DNA of 64,000 nt. It comes from Candidatus Didemnitutus sp. (GTDB lineage: Bacteria; Verrucomicrobiota; Verrucomicrobiia; Opitutales; Opitutaceae). A program made the position numbers and the translations under genes. Numbering within the stretch: position 1 is the stretch's first letter; the number at the start of each line of letters is the position of its first letter. The stretch is taken from the NCBI GenBank assembly GCA_019634575.1, contig JAHCAY010000001.1, forward strand, positions 3,224,001 to 3,288,000, written 5' to 3'. This document shows, piece by piece, positions 59,958 through 64,000 of the stretch. The notes beneath the pieces were generated by a model that saw only the letters and a program-made list of their open reading frames with translations, had not been told where the DNA came from and made no database searches.

Positions 59958-62900
59958 GGCGCGCCAGGGTGTCGTGCAGGGCGGTCCAGTCCTGCGTCAG
60001 CTCGGTGGCGAGCAGTCGTGCGGCGGTCCAGTCGCCCTGCTGGCACAGGCGCTCGAGGTGGAGCGCGCGTTTCATGATGGCGGCGGCGTGAAGGAAACCG
60101 AAGCGGCCGGCGAGTTTGTGAGCGGCGCGGGCGCTGCGCGTGCGATCGGAGGCAGCGAGGCCGGCGTGCAGTTCCTCGAATTCGCCTTGGGCGCTGGCGG
60201 AGAACTCGGCGAGCTCGGCTTCGAGGGTTTGTGCGTGCTGGCGGGCGAGCGTCTGGAGGTTTTCGAGGGGATCGAAGCTGTCGCGCGAGGGGAGCACGAA
60301 GTGCCGGGCGTCGCCGGGCGAGCGCGTCTGGATGGCTTCGAGGAGAGCGGTGCCGAGACGCTCTTCGCCGACCGGTTTGCTGAGGAAGCCGTCCATGCCG
60401 GCGGCGAGGCACTCGCGGCGTTTTTCGACGGTGGAATAGGCGGTGGTGGCGATGATGAGCGGCGGGCGTTGCTGGACGGTTTGGCGGATGCGGCGTGCGA
60501 GCGCGGGGCCGGTGATGTCGGGCATGTCGTAGTCGAGGAAAACGACATCGGGGTGTTGCGCGAGGGCGGCGAGGGCAGCGTCGCCATTGGCCGCGCGGAG
60601 GACCTGGAAGCCGCGGCGTTCGAGCATGGTAGCGAGGGTGACGAGGTTGTAGTCCTCGTCGTCGACGATCAGGGCGAGTTTCGGGAGGTCGGCGACGGTC
60701 TGGGTCGCGGTGTCGAGGGTGACCGGGGCGGCGATGGGGAGCTCGACGGAGAGGTAGAAGGTGGCGCCTTCGCCCGGGGAGCTTTCGACCCAGGCGGTGC
60801 CGCCCATCTTGGTGGCGAGGCGGCGGCAGACGGCGAGGCCCATGCCGGTGCCGGGGATGCGGTTGCTGCGGGCGCCGGCGCCGCGTTCGAATTTCTCGAA
60901 AATGCGTTCCTGTTCCTCGGCGGGGATGCCGGGGCCGGCGTCGGACACCGCGAAAGTGACCACGGCGTTACTCTCGCCAACGGTGCGAGCCCACACCGTG
61001 ACGTCGATGTCGCCTTGGGGAGCGTATTTGATCGCGTTGCTGACGTAGTTGAGGAGGACCTGGCGGATGCGGCGGGCATCGCCGATGAGGCGGGGCGGCA
61101 CGGACGGACCGAGGGCGAACTCGACTTTCACGCCGGCGGCGGCGCTGACAGGGGAGGTGATGGCGGAGACGGCGTCGAGCAATTCGGCGGGCGCGAAGGG
61201 CTGCGGGTCGAGCTCGATGGTGCCGGCTTGGAGCTTGGAGAAGTCCAAGATGTCCTCGAGCAGCGAGGCCAGGTGCGTGGCGCAGTGGCGCAGGAGCCCG
61301 AAGCGGTAGCGGCCTTCCTCGTCGAGGTGGGAGATGTCGATGGCGGCGGAGAGGCCGACGACGCCGTTCATCGGGTTGCGGATCTCGTGGCTCATGCTGG
61401 CGAGGAAGTCGTCCTTGGCGGCGTTGGCTTTGACGAGTTCGGCGGTGCGTTCGTCGACGAGGTGCTGGAGCTCGAGGTTGCGGGCGCGAATGCGGCGTTC
61501 GCGGTAGCGCAGGGCCCCGAAGAGCCCGAGCGAAGCGAGGGCGGCGTAGCCGACGTAGGCGCCCGTGGCGCGATACCAAGGGGGCAGGATGACGAACGAG
61601 TAGTAGGAAGGCGCGCTGACTTGGCCGATCGGGTTTACGGCGCGCACCGCGAAAGAATAGCGGCCTTCGCGCAGGTTGGAGAATTCGAAGGACGTGACGT
61701 CGCCGGGCGCGCTCCAGTATCCGCCGTCCGGTCCGAACTGAGTTTGATAGCGCAAGGCGGGGCGGAGGGTGATTTCCGGCGAGGTGACGCGGAGGCGCAG
61801 GCTCTCGGAATAGTCCAGGGTGGTGTGCGTGCGGCCCGAAGCGCCGGCGGTGATCATCGGCGGCGCGGGCGGACTCCATTCGGGCAGTTCCGCGGGGCGG
61901 GTTTGCAGCAGCGCATCCGATCCGCCAATCCAAAGCAGGTCTGCGCCGGCGGTGCGGTTGATTGCGAGGCGATTGATCGCGCCGACGGTGTGGAGCTGCG
62001 GGACCACGAGGTGGCGCAGTTGGGCGTCGCGGCCATTGTCGGCCAGTTCAAGGACGCTGATGCTGTCTTGGTAGCCGGCGGGTGCGGTGGTGCCGTGATT
62101 GAGGGCCAGATAGAGGCGCTGTTGATCGGTGGATACGGCGCCCGCAACCGCGTGTGCGGGAAGCTTGCAGAGGAGCAGCGGCGGCGCGGCACCACGAGTG
62201 CGATAGACTCTGTTTCCCGCGACCACTATCGCGTCGTGCGCGCGGGCGACGACGATGCTGGGGGCGGCTTCGGCCGCGGTGAGCAGGGGAGGAAGGGCGA
62301 CTGGCGTGAAGCCGTCGGGCTGGACGATCCATTTTTTCGGAGGCTCGGCGGGTGATGCGGTCCAGAGTGCACCGTCGACGTCTAGGGCGGCGGACTCGAA
62401 AAATGGCAGATTGAGGCGCACCTCGCTGCTCCACTGCCCTGGCGCGCTCCGCGAAATATCCATCCATCCGCCGTTGAGCGAGGCGACCCAGCGGTCTGTT
62501 TGGCCGAGCCGAACCATGCCAAACGCATGACGGCCGTTGCCATCAAATCGTTTCTCGTCGCGTCCGTTTTCGCGAAGGATGACCCCGCCGAAGCCAGCCA
62601 GCCAAGTGCGGTTTTCTTCGGCGAGGACCGTATACAGTTGCCGAACCGATGTCTCGGCGGCGGCGCCGAGGCGCCCGTTCTCGGCGCGCTGCAGGTGATA
62701 AAGGCGATTCTCGGTGCCGACCCAGAGCGAGTGATCCGGGGCGACGCTGATGAATCGGGTGAATTTTGGACGCGGATCGTCGTCCAGCCGGATCCGTGTG
62801 GTGGCGCCAGTCGACTCGAGCCGAAGCAATCGATCCTCTCCGAGCAGCCAAAGGTCGTTTTCGCGACCGCGGAACTGGCCGTAGAGCGATCCCTGAAGAT

Positions 62901-63771
62901 CACCAGTGCTGGGGATTTGGCGGACGATCTTGAAATCGGAATCCACGATCGCGATCCCGCCGGTGAGCGTGGCGACCGAGCGGAATCCGCGGGCGAGTTC
63001 GACGACTCCGATCACGCTGTATTGCGCAGTGAATTCGTTCAGCTCGCGGGGCGAGAGGCAGCGCGGTCTGGGCTCGAGCGTCCAACAGCCGTGGTTGGAG
63101 ATCCCGATGAGCTGGCCGTCCTTGCGTCCCAGCCAGAACAGCCCGGTATCGCGTGGCAGCCCATCCGTGAACATTCGCTCGGGACCGTTCGGGCCGATGG
63201 AGTAGAGACCGCTCTGGGGATCGTGAAACCAGAGCGCTCCTTCGAACTCGATCGGGAAGAGGCGCTGTTTGCCGGGGTAGCGCCAGACGTCCAATTTCGC
63301 TCCGTCCCAGCGCAGCACGCAATTGTCGGCGACGTAGAAAAAACCATTCGGCGACGCGCGGCAGGCGCGCACGGCCTGAAGTTCCGTTGCAGGGAAGGGC
63401 AAGTGCTCGCGCAGCGAATGGACGCGGGGACGACCGTCGGGCGAGAAGTCGATCCACCCTAGGTCGCACCACGAACCGAAAATGAGTTGGTGTCCGTCAG
63501 GTGTGAACGCCAGTGCCGTCGCCGAGCCGGTATCGGGATGGTGCGTCCATTTGAGACCATCGAATACCAGCAGACCGTGGTCCGTGCCAAACCACAATGG
63601 GCCGTTGCCCGGCTCGGTAGCGGCGGCATACACCGTGTAAGCGACGCCCGTTTGCTGTTTGCGGAAAATTTCCACGATTGGGTCACCGTTAAACGGCACG
63701 TCCCACGCGGCTTGGGCGCGAAAGCCCAGTCCCGAGAGAATGACGGTGAGAGCGGCGCAGACTCGTAGCAT
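59938..63771 (-). CDS. Hybrid sensor histidine kinase with propeller sensor, receiver and HPt domain
   Basis: 1277 residues from the ATG at 63771, which starts a signal peptide (LRVCAALTVILSGLGFRAQA); a GTG at 63819 is the alternative. A periplasmic two-component-propeller region runs to about 640, then a Y_Y_Y domain (SFAVRAVNPIGQVS) and one TM helix. HisKA carries H795 (MSHEIRNPMNGVVG). The HATPase has NAIKYAPQGD, DAGPGIPAEE and GMGLAVCRR. A receiver near 1030-1150 has its Asp in VVFLDYDMPD. The C-terminal HPt domain has H1218 (AHKLAGRFGF). This full set permits a His-Asp-His-Asp phosphorelay ending on the NarL-type regulator that overlaps its 3' end. Confidence 0.93.
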   Translation of the reverse strand: MLRVCAALTVILSGLGFRAQAAWDVPFNGDPIVEIFRKQQTGVAYTVYAAATEPGNGPLWFGTDHGLLVFDGLKWTHHPDTGSATALAFTPDGHQLIFGSWCDLGWIDFSPDGRPRVHSLREHLPFPATELQAVRACRASPNGFFYVADNCVLRWDGAKLDVWRYPGKQRLFPIEFEGALWFHDPQSGLYSIGPNGPERMFTDGLPRDTGLFWLGRKDGQLIGISNHGCWTLEPRPRCLSPRELNEFTAQYSVIGVVELARGFRSVATLTGGIAIVDSDFKIVRQIPSTGDLQGSLYGQFRGRENDLWLLGEDRLLRLESTGATTRIRLDDDPRPKFTRFISVAPDHSLWVGTENRLYHLQRAENGRLGAAAETSVRQLYTVLAEENRTWLAGFGGVILRENGRDEKRFDGNGRHAFGMVRLGQTDRWVASLNGGWMDISRSAPGQWSSEVRLNLPFFESAALDVDGALWTASPAEPPKKWIVQPDGFTPVALPPLLTAAEAAPSIVVARAHDAIVVAGNRVYRTRGAAPPLLLCKLPAHAVAGAVSTDQQRLYLALNHGTTAPAGYQDSISVLELADNGRDAQLRHLVVPQLHTVGAINRLAINRTAGADLLWIGGSDALLQTRPAELPEWSPPAPPMITAGASGRTHTTLDYSESLRLRVTSPEITLRPALRYQTQFGPDGGYWSAPGDVTSFEFSNLREGRYSFAVRAVNPIGQVSAPSYYSFVILPPWYRATGAYVGYAALASLGLFGALRYRERRIRARNLELQHLVDERTAELVKANAAKDDFLASMSHEIRNPMNGVVGLSAAIDISHLDEEGRYRFGLLRHCATHLASLLEDILDFSKLQAGTIELDPQPFAPAELLDAVSAITSPVSAAAGVKVEFALGPSVPPRLIGDARRIRQVLLNYVSNAIKYAPQGDIDVTVWARTVGESNAVVTFAVSDAGPGIPAEEQERIFEKFERGAGARSNRIPGTGMGLAVCRRLATKMGGTAWVESSPGEGATFYLSVELPIAAPVTLDTATQTVADLPKLALIVDDEDYNLVTLATMLERRGFQVLRAANGDAALAALAQHPDVVFLDYDMPDITGPALARRIRQTVQQRPPLIIATTAYSTVEKRRECLAAGMDGFLSKPVGEERLGTALLEAIQTRSPGDARHFVLPSRDSFDPLENLQTLARQHAQTLEAELAEFSASAQGEFEELHAGLAASDRTRSARAAHKLAGRFGFLHAAAIMKRALHLERLCQQGDWTAARLLATELTQDWTALHDTLARLNCESA

Positions 63772-63925
63772 GCGGCGAAGATGGTCGCACAATGGAGCGA
63801 GCACGAATTCCGGAAACACCTAAATTCAGGCAGCGGCACGCCGGTGGTTCAGGCGGTAGCCGCCTAAAAATCGGCGAAATGACGGAGGGGCTGGACGCGT
63901 TGCATCTGAGAGAATCACCGCACCA

Positions 63926-64000
63926 TGAAAAACCTCTCGCATACCCTCGCCGGCCTTGTTGCCAGCTTGTTTCTCTCCCTCGGTCTCTCACGGATTGCCG
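63926..64000 (+). CDS. Start of an exported protein (partial)
   Basis: The first 25 codons are in the window and the frame is open at the right edge. They encode MKNLSHTLAG followed by a hydrophobic run (LVASLFLSLGLS), a typical signal peptide. No family can be named. The gene is divergent from the hybrid kinase and may be its target. Confidence 0.55.

Noticed and set aside
63905..63925. CTGAGAGAA string resembling part of a TPP riboswitch
   Set aside because: Only about 15 bases separate it from the start codon, too few for the rest of the aptamer, and none of the other conserved blocks is present.

Overview
The window looks like a chromosomal segment from a high-GC Verrucomicrobiota bacterium, most likely in or near the Opitutaceae. 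This is inferred from the strong G/C bias at third codon positions, a large TonB-dependent receptor, three separate TonB-type energy transducers, propeller-type hybrid sensor kinases and Ig-like/NHL-repeat exported proteins. It was not confirmed by any marker gene. I see no rRNA, tRNA, transposase, prophage or CRISPR array.

Left end (1-8.4 kb, all minus strand). The edge holds a metallophore-type RiPP operon of the bufferin kind: a secreted precursor with nine Cys in hexapeptide repeats (bufA-like), a DUF692/MNIO enzyme (bufB-like) and the first codons of a third gene. It is followed by a periplasmic-binding-domain histidine kinase, a 982-aa TonB-dependent receptor and a LytS/LytTR-type two-component pair.

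8.4-18.6 kb. A 1763-aa exported protein carries twelve Ig-like repeats in front of a heparinase-II/III-like lyase domain. Three tandem LysR paralogues, a D-2-hydroxyacid dehydrogenase and a tiny His/Cys-rich membrane peptide follow.

18.6-31 kb. An M13 metallopeptidase lies divergent from a hybrid sensor kinase with its LuxR-type response regulator. Then come an aldo/keto reductase, a GNAT enzyme, DoxX, a DUF255 thioredoxin-domain protein and a GYF-domain membrane protein.

31-46.6 kb. This part has rsgA, three TonB paralogues, a PQQ-type propeller, an NHL/Ig protein with a sorting tail, a YhbY protein, two pseudouridine synthases, an alpha/beta hydrolase, a DUF4177 protein with a triplicated unnamed domain, a possible structured RNA and a GH3-family protein.

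46.8-64 kb. A FadJ-type beta-oxidation enzyme precedes a single-chain E1alpha-E1beta-lipoyl-E2 2-oxoacid dehydrogenase. After two small enzymes comes an Mla-type lipid transport operon led by a WP-repeat protein. rsmD and rsmE follow, then a NarL-type response regulator that overlaps tail to tail with a hybrid kinase ending in an HPt domain.

Two other signals cut across regions. REP-like inverted repeats occur at several loci, and two of them sit in frame inside coding sequences. A shared inverted repeat (CTACGCA-N4-TGCGTA) lies about 50-60 bp before two unrelated genes.
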